Assembly (NCBI GenBank): GCA_964429385.1
Contig: CAYSBR010000023.1
Coordinates: 1-64,000 of the forward strand
Origin: UBA2377 sp964429385
GTDB lineage: Bacteria > Verrucomicrobiota > Verrucomicrobiia > Opitutales > Opitutaceae
Length of the DNA stretch: 64,000 nucleotides
Direction of reading: 5' to 3'
Part shown: positions 53,054 through 61,421 of the stretch, in pieces
How positions within the stretch are numbered: the first letter of the stretch is position 1
Layout of the letters: each line of letters begins with the position of its first letter
The notes under the pieces: model-generated
The model's database searches: none
Told to the model about the DNA's origin: nothing
What the model saw: only the letters and a program-made list of their open reading frames with translations
Position numbers and translations under genes: made by a program

Positions 53054-54670
53054 ATGCTCAACCGCGTCCGCATGCCCCCCGCTCCGCTCAACCGCCTGTC
53101 CCGGCCCGTCCAGATCAACCTGCTCCTGCTGGGCTTGCTCGTGGTCGCCATGGTGGCGATGCTCTGGCCGCACTGGCGGCAGAATCCCGACCTCTCCCAT
53201 GGATGGTTCATGCCCGCGCTTTTTCTGCTGCTGTTGCATGAAAGCCGCGGCACCGGTCCGCATCGCTGGCTGCCTCGTGGAGTATGGCGCGGACTTCTCC
53301 AGACGGCGCTGATGCTGACCGGACTGGGATTTCTCGCCGCCGCCGGACTCTACGCCACATCGGTCGGCTGGAGCCATGCCGTTGTCCTTTTTTCCCTCAC
53401 GGCCGCCTTTGTCGCTCTGCTCGGAGCGGGACTGGTGAACCTCGCCACCACCGAAACCCGAGTCCTGCCCTTCAACTGGATCGCCCTTGTCGCCATCGGA
53501 CTCTGGCTGCTCTGCGCCCCCATTCCGCCCGGGACCTACTCCCGACTCACCCTCACGCTCCAGCTCTGGATATCGGAACACGTCCTCTCCGTCCTCCATC
53601 TGCTGGGCATTGTCGCCACACGCAACGGCAACATCATCGAGCTGGCCAACGTATCCGTCGGCGTGGAGGAAGCATGCAGCGGCGTACGCAGCCTGCTCTC
53701 CTGCGTCTTCGCCGGTTTCTTTTTCTCCGCCAGTCTCGTGCAACGCCCGTGGGCGCGCGTTCTCATCGTACTGCTGGCCGCCCCACTCGCGCTGGGCATG
53801 AATTTCCTGCGCTCCCTGCTGCTCACCCTGCTGGCCAATGGCGGAGTGGACATCGCCGGCACCTGGCATGACATCACCGGCTTCGCCGTGCTCGGCATCA
53901 CGGCGGCGATTCTCGCCGCACTCGCCTTGCTGCTGGAAAAACCCGCGCGCAAACCTGCGTTCACTTCCGCGGAAAATCCGGCGGCCTCCGTCCCCGCCGG
54001 GGCGGCCCGCCTGCTTTCTCCGGCGCTCACCCTCGGCTTGCTCGCCGCCTTCAGTGCCGCGGGTTTCTTTTACCTCAATACCCGGAGTTCGCCTGATGAC
54101 ACGCCGGCCCCCGACCTGCTGGCCATCCTTCCGGAAGCTCCTGACGGCTGGGCCGTGCGCACCAGCGAAGACCTCTACCAATTCAGCAGCACCCTTCGCA
54201 CAGAGCATCTCGCCCAACGCTCCTACTTCAAGACCACCCCGCAAGGGATCGTTCAGGTCACCGTCTATCTCGCCTATTGGAAACCCGGACAAAGCGCCGT
54301 CAGCGCCGTGGCCTCACATACCCCCGACGCCTGCTGGCCGGGCTCCGGCTGGGCCGCCGCTCCAGTGGATGACCCGCGGGTTCGTCTCAGTGTGCAAGAC
54401 CACGCCCTTGCCCCGGCTGAAGTCCGGCTCTTCCACAGTGGAGAGTATCCACAATACGTCTGGTTCTGGCATCTTTTCGACCAACGTCCTCTCTTGCACA
54501 CGGATCCTTACTCCTGGCGCGAACTGCTGCGTCTCGCCTGGCGCTACGGTTTCCGCCGCGACGGCGAACAACTGTTCGTACGCATTTCCAGCAACCAGCC
54601 ATGGGACACGTTCGCCGATGACGCTTTGTTTGCTGAAATCTTCCAACAGCTCCGCCCCCACGGCCTCTGA
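53054..54670 (+). CDS. Exosortase fused to EpsI (DUF3485) domain
   Basis: 538 residues. The first ~310 are membrane-embedded (about 8 to 9 segments) with the exosortase triad: Cys in GVEEACSGVRSLLS, Arg in GMNFLRSLLL, His in GTWHDITGF. The remaining ~200 form a periplasmic EpsI-type domain (LLAILPEAPDGWAVRTSEDL through VWFWHLFDQRPLL). Exosortases cleave PEP-CTERM-type tails during export of surface proteins and polysaccharide. No substrate tail was seen among proteins in this window. A second ATG lies 18 nt in. The stop overlaps the next ATG by one base. Confidence 0.92.
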   Translation: MLNRVRMPPAPLNRLSRPVQINLLLLGLLVVAMVAMLWPHWRQNPDLSHGWFMPALFLLLLHESRGTGPHRWLPRGVWRGLLQTALMLTGLGFLAAAGLYATSVGWSHAVVLFSLTAAFVALLGAGLVNLATTETRVLPFNWIALVAIGLWLLCAPIPPGTYSRLTLTLQLWISEHVLSVLHLLGIVATRNGNIIELANVSVGVEEACSGVRSLLSCVFAGFFFSASLVQRPWARVLIVLLAAPLALGMNFLRSLLLTLLANGGVDIAGTWHDITGFAVLGITAAILAALALLLEKPARKPAFTSAENPAASVPAGAARLLSPALTLGLLAAFSAAGFFYLNTRSSPDDTPAPDLLAILPEAPDGWAVRTSEDLYQFSSTLRTEHLAQRSYFKTTPQGIVQVTVYLAYWKPGQSAVSAVASHTPDACWPGSGWAAAPVDDPRVRLSVQDHALAPAEVRLFHSGEYPQYVWFWHLFDQRPLLHTDPYSWRELLRLAWRYGFRRDGEQLFVRISSNQPWDTFADDALFAEIFQQLRPHGL

Positions 54671-54762
54671 TGCCCCTCCGGATCACCAAACTCGAGCGCC
54701 TCATCCTGACGATCATTGCCGCCATCATCGTACTCGGGCTGATCGGCATGGCCGTGTTGTGA
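54670..54762 (+). CDS. 30-residue membrane micropeptide coupled to exosortase
   Basis: The ORF starts in the exosortase stop (TGATG) and codes 30 residues: a short basic head with PLRITKLERL, then one hydrophobic helix (ILTIIAAIIVLGLIGMAVL) up to the stop. Too short for usual gene callers. Translational coupling and a clean single-pass membrane design argue that it is made. It could assemble with the exosortase as a small subunit; no function is known to me. It could also be chance, as hydrophobic codons are common here. Confidence 0.6.
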   Translation: MPLRITKLERLILTIIAAIIVLGLIGMAVL

Positions 54763-54836
54763 CCGTGCGCGGCATATTTCCTGTTGCCTTGCCACGGTGA
54801 ACGCTGAGCCTCTCGGACCAATTACCTGACGCGCGC

Positions 54837-55418
54837 ATGACCAGCAAACGCCCGGCTTCCCCCCTGTACGCCCTTATTGGCGCATGCTGCCTCGCGCTTG
54901 TCGCCGCCTGTTTCGCCTCGCTCCATTTCCTCGGCCGCGCCGAGAACAGACTCCTCCGGGATCAACAGGCGCTCACCGATGCCGTGGCGCAAAGCCTGCA
55001 TAACCAACTTGAGGCAGAGCGCCTCATTTACAGCCACGAACGAACAACACCTTACTCGTCGGCACCCTCTTCCGGCGGTCTCAGGCAACTCGTGTTTTTC
55101 ACGCTCCGCCCGCAAAACGCGGATGACACCCTCCCGCGGGCCACCGCCATCTGGAATCCCTCCACCGGGGAAGGCGTTTTTATCGCCGATCGGCTCCCAC
55201 TGCCCCCGGCGGAGCAAACCTACCAACTCTGGCTCGCCAGCCCCACCCACCCCTCACCGATAAACGGCGGCGTTATTCCGCTCCCTCAAGACGGCCGCAC
55301 CCGGCATTTCTTCCAAACTGAGCCCGCCCTCCAATCCCTTTCCGACCTCACGCTCAGGCTCGAGCGCCAGGGCGGATCAAACCAGCCAGAAGGCCGGATT
55401 CTTCTCGCAACGCCCTGA
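54837..55418 (+). CDS. Membrane protein with RskA-like (anti-sigma-K) C-terminal domain
   Basis: 193 residues. One membrane segment (YALIGACCLALVAACFASLHFL) follows a short cytoplasmic head, then a coil (ENRLLRDQQALTDAVAQSL), then an RskA-type periplasmic domain: WNPSTGEGVF, LPLPPAEQTYQLWLASP and LRLERQGGSNQPEGRILLAT. RskA anti-sigma factors normally carry a zinc-binding cytoplasmic domain; here it is missing and no sigma factor gene is near, so direct sigma binding is doubtful. It follows the exosortase by 166 nt. Confidence 0.8.
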   Translation: MTSKRPASPLYALIGACCLALVAACFASLHFLGRAENRLLRDQQALTDAVAQSLHNQLEAERLIYSHERTTPYSSAPSSGGLRQLVFFTLRPQNADDTLPRATAIWNPSTGEGVFIADRLPLPPAEQTYQLWLASPTHPSPINGGVIPLPQDGRTRHFFQTEPALQSLSDLTLRLERQGGSNQPEGRILLATP

Positions 55419-55481
55419 GCCGCCGGGTCGCCCAAATCTATTCTCGACGCCTTTCATCACCCCACTGAAACTTCACCGCTT

Positions 55482-56669
55482 ATGATCATCAAACCCAAGG
55501 TTCGCGGATTTGTGTGCGTTACCTCCCACCCCGCCGGTTGCGCTGCTCATGTCCAGGAGCAGATCGACTACGTGAAATCCAAAGGGGCACTCAAAAGCGC
55601 CCCCAAAAAGGTTCTCGTGATCGGCGCCTCCACGGGTTTCGGGCTTTCCTCGCGCATCACCTCCGCGTTCGGCGGCCAGGCCGCGACTCTGGGCATTTTC
55701 TTCGAACGCCCTTCGGAAGAAGGCCGCCCCGCCACCCCGGGCTGGTACAACACCATCGCGTTCACCCGTGCCGCCCGCGCCGCGGGCCTCTACGCCAGAA
55801 ATATCAACGGTGACGCATTTTCCGACGACATCAAAAAGCAGGCCATCGAGGCCATCAAGGCCGACCTCGGCCAGGTTGACCTCATTGTTTACTCGCTCGC
55901 CTCGCCCCGTCGCACACATCCGAAAACAGGCGTCGTCCATAAGTCCTGCCTCAAACCCGTAGGACAAACCTACGTCAACAAGACCGTCGATACCGACAAA
56001 GGCGTCGTCAGCGATGTCACCATCGAGCCCGCCATCGAGGCCGAGATCGCCGATACCACCGCGGTCATGGGCGGCGAAGACTGGGAAATGTGGATCGACG
56101 CCCTCCTCGAAGCCGGCGTGGTGGCCCCCGGCGCCACCACCGTTTCCTACTCTTACATTGGCCCCGAAGTCACCTGGGCCATCTACAAAAACGGCACCAT
56201 CGGCATCGCCAAAAACGATCTCGAACGCGCCGCGAAAAAAATCGACGCCAGGCTCAAAGCCCACGGTCACGGCCGCGCGTTCATCTCGGTCAACAAGGCC
56301 CTTGTCACCCAGGCCAGCTCCGCCATTCCAGTCGTCCCGCTCTACATTTCGATCCTCTACAAACTCATGAAGGCGCGCGACACCCATGAAGGGTGCATCG
56401 AGCAGATCCAGCGCCTTTTCGCCACGCAGATGTACAACGGTGCCGCGCTCAACTTCGACGACGGCGGCCGCGTCCGCATCGACGATCTGGAGATGCGCCC
56501 CGACGTTCAGGACGAGGTCAAAAAAATCTGGCCGCAAGTCACGACGGAAACGCTCCCCGAGCTGACCGACATCGCCGGCTATCGCACCGAGTTTCTGAAA
56601 ATGTTCGGCTTCGGCCTCCCCGGTATCGATTACGACGCCGACATCGAGCCGCACATTCCCATGCTCTGA
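55482..56669 (+). CDS. fabV: Trans-2-enoyl-ACP/CoA reductase FabV
   Basis: 395 residues. It performs the last reduction in fatty-acid elongation with NADH and is the triclosan-resistant enoyl reductase type. It begins IIKPKVRGFVCVTSHPAGCA, with KVLVIGASTGFGLSSR for NADH, DLIVYSLASPRRTHPKTG and the FabV active-site YSYIGPEVTWAIYKNGTIG, where Tyr and Lys are 8 residues apart. Length equals the family norm. It seems monocistronic, with a repeat element downstream before dtd. Confidence 0.96.
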   Translation: MIIKPKVRGFVCVTSHPAGCAAHVQEQIDYVKSKGALKSAPKKVLVIGASTGFGLSSRITSAFGGQAATLGIFFERPSEEGRPATPGWYNTIAFTRAARAAGLYARNINGDAFSDDIKKQAIEAIKADLGQVDLIVYSLASPRRTHPKTGVVHKSCLKPVGQTYVNKTVDTDKGVVSDVTIEPAIEAEIADTTAVMGGEDWEMWIDALLEAGVVAPGATTVSYSYIGPEVTWAIYKNGTIGIAKNDLERAAKKIDARLKAHGHGRAFISVNKALVTQASSAIPVVPLYISILYKLMKARDTHEGCIEQIQRLFATQMYNGAALNFDDGGRVRIDDLEMRPDVQDEVKKIWPQVTTETLPELTDIAGYRTEFLKMFGFGLPGIDYDADIEPHIPML

Positions 56670-56688
56670 CAAGCTTGGGCAGCCAGCC

Positions 56689-56788
56689 CCAAGCTCCAAC
56701 GTGCCAAATTCCAACGCCCCGGACGCTCGCCGCTCTTTCGCCCCTGGAAATTGCTTTGGGCGTTGGACCTTGGCTTTTGAGGCTTTGA
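56689..56788. repeat. Imperfect inverted-repeat element between fabV and dtd
   Basis: CCAAATTCCAACGCCC (about 56704-56719) pairs with GGGCGTTGGACCTTGG (about 56757-56773), 13 of 16 matching, around a ~37-nt GC-rich loop. Flanks hold more CCAA/TTGG copies (CCAAGCTCCAACGTG; CTTGGCTTTTGAGGC). The TTGGxxxTTGG style is like dispersed intergenic repeats in many genomes. It may also end fabV transcription. Confidence 0.6.
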
Positions 56789-56792
56789 TCAC

Positions 56793-57245
56793 ATGCGCGC
56801 CGTCATCCAACGCGTCTCCTCCGCCAGCGTCACCGTCGAAGGCGCCACCACGGGTGCCATCGGGTCCGGCCTGCTGATCCTGCTCGGCATTGCCGGAGGC
56901 GACACCGAAGACGACGGTAATTGGCTGGCGCAAAAAATCGCCGCCCTGCGCATTTTTGAAGACGCAGACGGCAAAATGAACCTCTCGGTGCGCGACACCG
57001 GTGGTGAGGCGCTGGTGGTCAGCCAATTCACCCTCATTGCCAGCACCCGCAAAGGCACACGACCGTCTTTCAACGATGCGGCCCGGCCGGATTCCGCCGT
57101 GCCGCTCTACGAAAGCTTTATCCGGCAGCTCGAAACCGCCCTTGGCCGTCCCGTGGCCACCGGACAATTCGGCGCACTCATGCAAGTCGCCCTGGTCAAC
57201 CAAGGCCCTGTCACCCTCGTGATAGACTCGCGCTTGCGAGAGTAG
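56793..57245 (+). CDS. dtd: D-aminoacyl-tRNA deacylase
   Basis: 150 residues. It removes D-amino acids wrongly loaded on tRNA. It begins RAVIQRVSSASVTVEG, with ALVVSQFTLIAST (the conserved SQFTL, catalytic pocket), KGTRPSF and NQGPVTLVIDS, the GP cis-proline motif for chiral selection. Single small domain of family length. It follows a repeat element 4 nt from the ATG, so its promoter probably lies in or before that element. Confidence 0.95.
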   Translation: MRAVIQRVSSASVTVEGATTGAIGSGLLILLGIAGGDTEDDGNWLAQKIAALRIFEDADGKMNLSVRDTGGEALVVSQFTLIASTRKGTRPSFNDAARPDSAVPLYESFIRQLETALGRPVATGQFGALMQVALVNQGPVTLVIDSRLRE

Positions 57246-57335
57246 CCCGCGACGCGGCCTTGTCACACACAAGGCACGCCCCCTGACAATTTCCCCCTTG
57301 CCGGCGCGCCCCGCCCGCAACCACACTGCGCCCCG

Positions 57336-59030
57336 ATGTCGCAGAATTTCGCGCGCCTCGTCTTTGCCGTCACCGCCTGTTTTTTCGCCGCCTTCTTCAT
57401 CTGGCCCATCATCCAGATTCTCAAGGGGGGCTTCATTGATGCCGACGGCGCCTTCACCCTTGCCTACCTCGGGGTACTGCTGGGCGATCCCGTCTATCTC
57501 AGCGGACTCAAGAACTCCTTCCTCCTGGCCTGCGCCACCACCACGCTTGCGCTCTGCATCGCGCTGCCGCTCGCGTTCATCTCCGACCGGTTTCTTTTTC
57601 CCGGCAAAGGGTTCCTCAGTTCGCTGATTCTCCTGCCGATGATTCTGCCGCCCTTTGTCGGAGCCATCGGCATCAAGCAGATATTCGGGCAATACGGCGC
57701 GCTTAACAGCCTCATCATCCAGCTCGGCCTCCGCCCCGAGGGCTGGACCTTCGACTGGTTTGCCGCGAATCAGTTTTGGGGTGTCGCCGTCATTCAGGCG
57801 CTGTCCCTCTATCCGATCATTTACCTCAACGCCGTGGCGGCCCTCGCCAACATCGACCCCGCGATGGAGGAAGCCGCCCAAAACCTCGGTTGCACCGGTT
57901 TCCGCCGCTTCCGCAAGATCACCCTTCCGCTTATCAATTCCGGCCTCTTCGCCGGCGGCACGATTGTCTTCATCTGGTCCTTCACCGAACTCGGCACGCC
58001 GCTGGTCTTCGACTACGCGCAGGTCACCTCGGTGCAGATTTTCTACGGCCTGAAGGATATCGGCGGCAACCCCTTCCCTTACACCCTAGTGGCCGTGATG
58101 CTGGCCTGTTCCGTCGCCCTCTACGCCATCGGCAAGGGAATTTTCGGACGCTCCCACTACGCCATGATGGCCAAGGCTACCAGCTCCGGCGGCGCGCGCG
58201 AACTCCCGCTGGGCCGCCGCCTGCTTTGCACCGCGCTCTTCGCCGGCGTCATCCTGATCGCGATCCTGCCGCACGCCGGCGTCATCCTCGTCGCCTTCTC
58301 CAGCGACTGGTATGGCTCCGTGCTCCCGCAGAACTACACTCTGGACAACTTTGAAATGGCTCTCGGCCACGACCTCACCGTGCCCGCCATCGCCAACAGC
58401 CTGAAATTCGCCAGCATCTCCACCCTTATCGACATCGTCCTCGGTATCGCCATCGCATACGTCGTGGTGCGATCGAAGCTGCGCGGACGGCAAATCCTGG
58501 ATTTCCTCGCAATGATGCCGCTCGCCGTGCCGGGCCTTGTGCTCGCCTTCGGCTACCTCGCCATGGCGCAGGAGGGGAAGTTCTTCGACTTCATCAATCC
58601 GGTGAACGATCCCACCGTGCTGCTCATCATCGCCTATTCCGTACGCCGCCTGCCTTACGTCGTGCGCTCCGCCGCCGCGGGCTTCCAGCAGACCAGCGAG
58701 ACCCTGGAGGAGGCCGCCCAAAACCTCGGCTGCCCACCCTTGAAGTCGCTTATCAAGATCACCCTCCCGCTCATCACCGCCAACCTCATCGCCGGCGGCT
58801 TGCTCGCCTTCGCCTTCGCCATGCTGGAGGTCAGCGACTCGCTCATCCTCGCTCAGAAGCAGATCTTTTATCCCATCACCAAGGCCATCATGGAACTCTT
58901 CCAATTGCTCGGTGACGGCAAATTCATCGCCAGTGCGCTCGGTGTCTGGGCGATGGTCTTCCTCGGTGTCACCATCACCGGCATGAGCCTGCTCCTCGGC
59001 AAGAAACTCGGCGCGATCTTCCGCGTTTAG
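57336..59030 (+). CDS. Two-domain ABC transporter permease (iron/Fbp-type)
   Basis: 564 residues, about 12 membrane segments, made of two fused permease domains. Each has an EAA loop that meets the ATPase: EEAAQNLGCTGFRRFRKITL (~residues 179-198) and EEAAQNLGCPPLKSLIKITL (~458-477). This double layout is typical of FbpB/AfuB ferric iron and related 2-aminoethylphosphonate or thiamin-type permeases. No ATPase or substrate-binding gene lies in this window, so the partner genes are elsewhere. Substrate uncertain. Confidence 0.9.
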   Translation: MSQNFARLVFAVTACFFAAFFIWPIIQILKGGFIDADGAFTLAYLGVLLGDPVYLSGLKNSFLLACATTTLALCIALPLAFISDRFLFPGKGFLSSLILLPMILPPFVGAIGIKQIFGQYGALNSLIIQLGLRPEGWTFDWFAANQFWGVAVIQALSLYPIIYLNAVAALANIDPAMEEAAQNLGCTGFRRFRKITLPLINSGLFAGGTIVFIWSFTELGTPLVFDYAQVTSVQIFYGLKDIGGNPFPYTLVAVMLACSVALYAIGKGIFGRSHYAMMAKATSSGGARELPLGRRLLCTALFAGVILIAILPHAGVILVAFSSDWYGSVLPQNYTLDNFEMALGHDLTVPAIANSLKFASISTLIDIVLGIAIAYVVVRSKLRGRQILDFLAMMPLAVPGLVLAFGYLAMAQEGKFFDFINPVNDPTVLLIIAYSVRRLPYVVRSAAAGFQQTSETLEEAAQNLGCPPLKSLIKITLPLITANLIAGGLLAFAFAMLEVSDSLILAQKQIFYPITKAIMELFQLLGDGKFIASALGVWAMVFLGVTITGMSLLLGKKLGAIFRV

Positions 59031-59094
59031 CGCAGCTAAACGCGTCCGTCATAGTCCGGAGGGTGGCGGCGGGCCGACTCCTTTCCAAAGCCCC

Positions 59095-59952
59095 ATGCCT
59101 TATCTGCTCTTCGTTTCTCTGCTCTGGGCCTTTTCCCCCGGCCTCATCAAGCAGTTCCTCGGCGACCTGCCCTCGCCTGCCGTGGCCACCGTGCGTTTGG
59201 GTCTGACCCTGCTGGTATTCGCGCCCTTCCTGCGCGCCTCACTCAACGGACGCGTGATCGCCCGGCTGGCCGGCATCGGGGCCGTCCAGTTCGGCCTCAT
59301 GTATCTGCTCTACCTCCAGGCCTTCCAATATCTGCGTGGTCATGAGGTCTATCTGTTCACCATCTTCACCCCCCTCTACATTGTCTTGCTGGAAGCGACT
59401 CTCGCCCGCCGCTTGGTCGCGCGCCACGCCTTCGCCGCCCTCCTTTCCGTAATCGGCGCGGCCATTATTCTGCAACGCCAGATCGGCACCAGCGGGCTCT
59501 TCCTCGGCTTCCTCCTCGTGCAAGGCTCCAACCTGTGCTTCGCCGCCGGACAGGTCGCCTACAAACGCATCCGTCCGCAACTCGCGGGCACCCGGGATGC
59601 CCCGCTGTTTGCCTGGCTGGCGCTCGGCGGATTTGCCGCCACCCTGCTCGTCGCCGCGCCCGCAACGGAATGGAACCAGTTCTCGCCCACCGGCAGCCAA
59701 TGGCTCGTGCTGGCCTTCCTCGGCCTTGTCGCCAGTGGCGCGGGATTCTTCCTCTGGAATCTCGGTGTCACGCGCGTCAACGCCGGCACACTTGCCGTCT
59801 TCAACAACCTCAAGATTCCTCTCGGCGTGGCCGTATCCCTGATCTTCTTTCGCGAAGCCGCCGATCTGCCCCGCCTTCTCCTCAGCGGCGCGCTTATGTT
59901 CGCCGCCGTCGTCGTCGCCGAAGGTTGGCTCACCCGCGCAAAGTCAGGGTGA
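59095..59952 (+). CDS. EamA (DMT superfamily) transporter
   Basis: 285 residues, 10 membrane segments as two EamA halves. It begins PYLLFVSLLWAFSPGLIKQF and closes VAVSLIFFREAADLPRLLLS with GALMFAAVVVAEGW, as in carboxylate/amino-acid exporters of the DMT family. The substrate is not evident. It begins 65 nt after the ABC permease, on the same strand, so the two may share a transcript, and it ends before a strong hairpin. Confidence 0.92.
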   Translation: MPYLLFVSLLWAFSPGLIKQFLGDLPSPAVATVRLGLTLLVFAPFLRASLNGRVIARLAGIGAVQFGLMYLLYLQAFQYLRGHEVYLFTIFTPLYIVLLEATLARRLVARHAFAALLSVIGAAIILQRQIGTSGLFLGFLLVQGSNLCFAAGQVAYKRIRPQLAGTRDAPLFAWLALGGFAATLLVAAPATEWNQFSPTGSQWLVLAFLGLVASGAGFFLWNLGVTRVNAGTLAVFNNLKIPLGVAVSLIFFREAADLPRLLLSGALMFAAVVVAEGWLTRAKSG

Positions 59953-59980
59953 TCTCACCATTTTCCACCCCACAAAAAAC

Positions 59981-60002
59981 GCCGCCCTTTTCAGGGCGGC
60001 GC
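59981..60002. terminator. Bidirectional Rho-independent terminator
   Basis: CGCCGCCCT/AGGGCGGCG, a perfect 9-bp stem with TTTC loop, lies between the convergent EamA and DUF5069 genes. An AAAAAA run on its left gives a U tail for the minus strand; the plus side has no T run. Confidence 0.8.
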
Positions 60003-60022
60003 GAAAATCAAACGCTACCGGC

Positions 60023-60466
60023 TTACTTCAGCTCGGCGTCATGGAACTCCTGCCAGCTGTCGAGATCGTTGAGCCGCACCGCATCCTTCGGCGCACTGGC
60101 GTCGTCGGGCAGGCCATTGTTGGCGAGGACGCCCTTGCGGGTCTCATCGTCATGGTTGTAGCCGCGGACCGCCGCGTTATGCGCCTCGATCGTGGCGGCG
60201 TCGAGCTTCACACCCGGCTGGGTCTTGATCCACGCCTCGAACTGCGGGTAGGTCGGGTGCTTGTCCTTGATGAAAGCGAGCACGGCGTCGCGATTGAGGC
60301 CGAGCGCGTCAATCGTCATCTGGTCATAGCCCTGGCCCGCGCCGGGATAGCGCGAATCCAGCTTGCCGCGGGCTTCGAGCGAAGCCTTGAGCCAGAGACG
60401 GGGCAGGTGCAGAACGCCGAGCGGACCGACCGTGCCGGAGCTGATAAGAGGAATGAATGTTGCCAT
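60023..60466 (-). CDS. DUF5069-like protein
   Basis: 147 residues. It begins ATFIPLISSGTVGPLGVLHL and contains LWLKASLEARGKL, AGQGYDQMTIDALGLNRD and HPTYPQFEAWIKTQPGVKLD, a pattern I associate with the DUF5069 group common in Verrucomicrobiota. No signal peptide, no membrane segment. Function unknown. It stands alone between hairpin and creatininase-like gene, which diverges. Confidence 0.78.
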   Translation of the reverse strand: MATFIPLISSGTVGPLGVLHLPRLWLKASLEARGKLDSRYPGAGQGYDQMTIDALGLNRDAVLAFIKDKHPTYPQFEAWIKTQPGVKLDAATIEAHNAAVRGYNHDDETRKGVLANNGLPDDASAPKDAVRLNDLDSWQEFHDAELK

Positions 60467-60636
60467 GATTGGATCAGGATTGAGGGTTTAAGGACGAACA
60501 GGATGCGAATCGTGAGATTCACACCGGTCCATCAAGCGCCGATGAATCAGGAAATGCAACGGGAGTTTTATTTTTCCCGCAAGTGTCACCCAAAAATCCT
60601 TGGCGGCCCCATGCCGACCGGCATCGTCCCTCACGC

Positions 60637-61350
60637 ATGACCCACTCCGCCTCCGCTCCCGTCTGGGGACTCTACGAACGGCTGATGCCCGCTGAAATCG
60701 AAGCGATCTTTGCGCGTTATCCCATCGCCTACCTGCCGTGGGGAGCATTGGAGTATCATGGCAAACATGCCGCCATCGGGCTTGATGGACTCAAGGCCCA
60801 CGGCCTGTGCACCGCCCTCGCCCAAGCCGCCGGCGGCCTCGTGCTTCCGCCGGTCTATGTTGCGGCCAACACCATCAAAGGCGCCAAGGATCTCGCCTTT
60901 CCGCGGCACTCTCTCGATTTCAAGGAAGATACCCTGCGCGGGCTCGTGCGCGAGCACCTCGACCAACTCGCCGACGAGAAATTCCGTGTCGTTTTCGTCC
61001 TCTGCGGGCACGTCGGCCAGCCGCATTATGACATCATCAAGGACGAAGCCGCCCAGTTTAACGCCCGCCAATCCGCCACCCGTGCCCTTGCCACCTCGGA
61101 AACTGATCTCGTTTCACCCGACCTCGTGAAGGTCAATCACGCCGCCCTCGGCGAGGTCTCATTCCTCATGAGTACGGACCCCGACTGCGTGGACCTCACC
61201 CGTCTCCCCACTGATCGCACACCGACTCTGGAGCAGGATGCCGTGTGGGGCCCCGACCCCCGGGAAGCCTCCGCCGAAAAAGGCCGCGCCTACACCGCCG
61301 CGTTCATTATCTCCGCCCAAAAGCTCATCGCCCAAACCCTCGCTTCCTGA
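60637..61350 (+). CDS. Creatininase family protein
   Basis: 237 residues from the ATG before THSASAPVWGLYERL. The creatininase signature is AYLPWGALEYHGKHAAIGLD (Glu, His and Asp metal ligands), with FVLCGHVGQPH giving the later His. A canonical member has GSxEQHGxHLP; here it is GALEYHGKHAA, and the last Glu in the QPHYDIIKDEA area fits. The family cleaves cyclic amides (creatinine, formamide derivatives). It is followed 71 nt later by the aldo/keto reductase on the same strand. Confidence 0.88.
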   Translation: MTHSASAPVWGLYERLMPAEIEAIFARYPIAYLPWGALEYHGKHAAIGLDGLKAHGLCTALAQAAGGLVLPPVYVAANTIKGAKDLAFPRHSLDFKEDTLRGLVREHLDQLADEKFRVVFVLCGHVGQPHYDIIKDEAAQFNARQSATRALATSETDLVSPDLVKVNHAALGEVSFLMSTDPDCVDLTRLPTDRTPTLEQDAVWGPDPREASAEKGRAYTAAFIISAQKLIAQTLAS

Positions 61351-61421
61351 AGAAAAGTTCACCTTACGTGAACGACTCCTCAACGCCTCCCTCCTCGTTT
61401 CCTTCGCCCTTTTCAATTCCC

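Noticed and set aside
52970..54292. N-terminal extension of the redoxin frame opposite the exosortase
   Set aside because: Antisense to the exosortase and full of Gly/Glu/Arg; the signal peptide ATG at 52969 is the real start.
55473..57881. 802-residue open frame on the minus strand across fabV, dtd and the permease
   Set aside because: Spans three well-supported genes on the other strand and has low-complexity composition; shadow.
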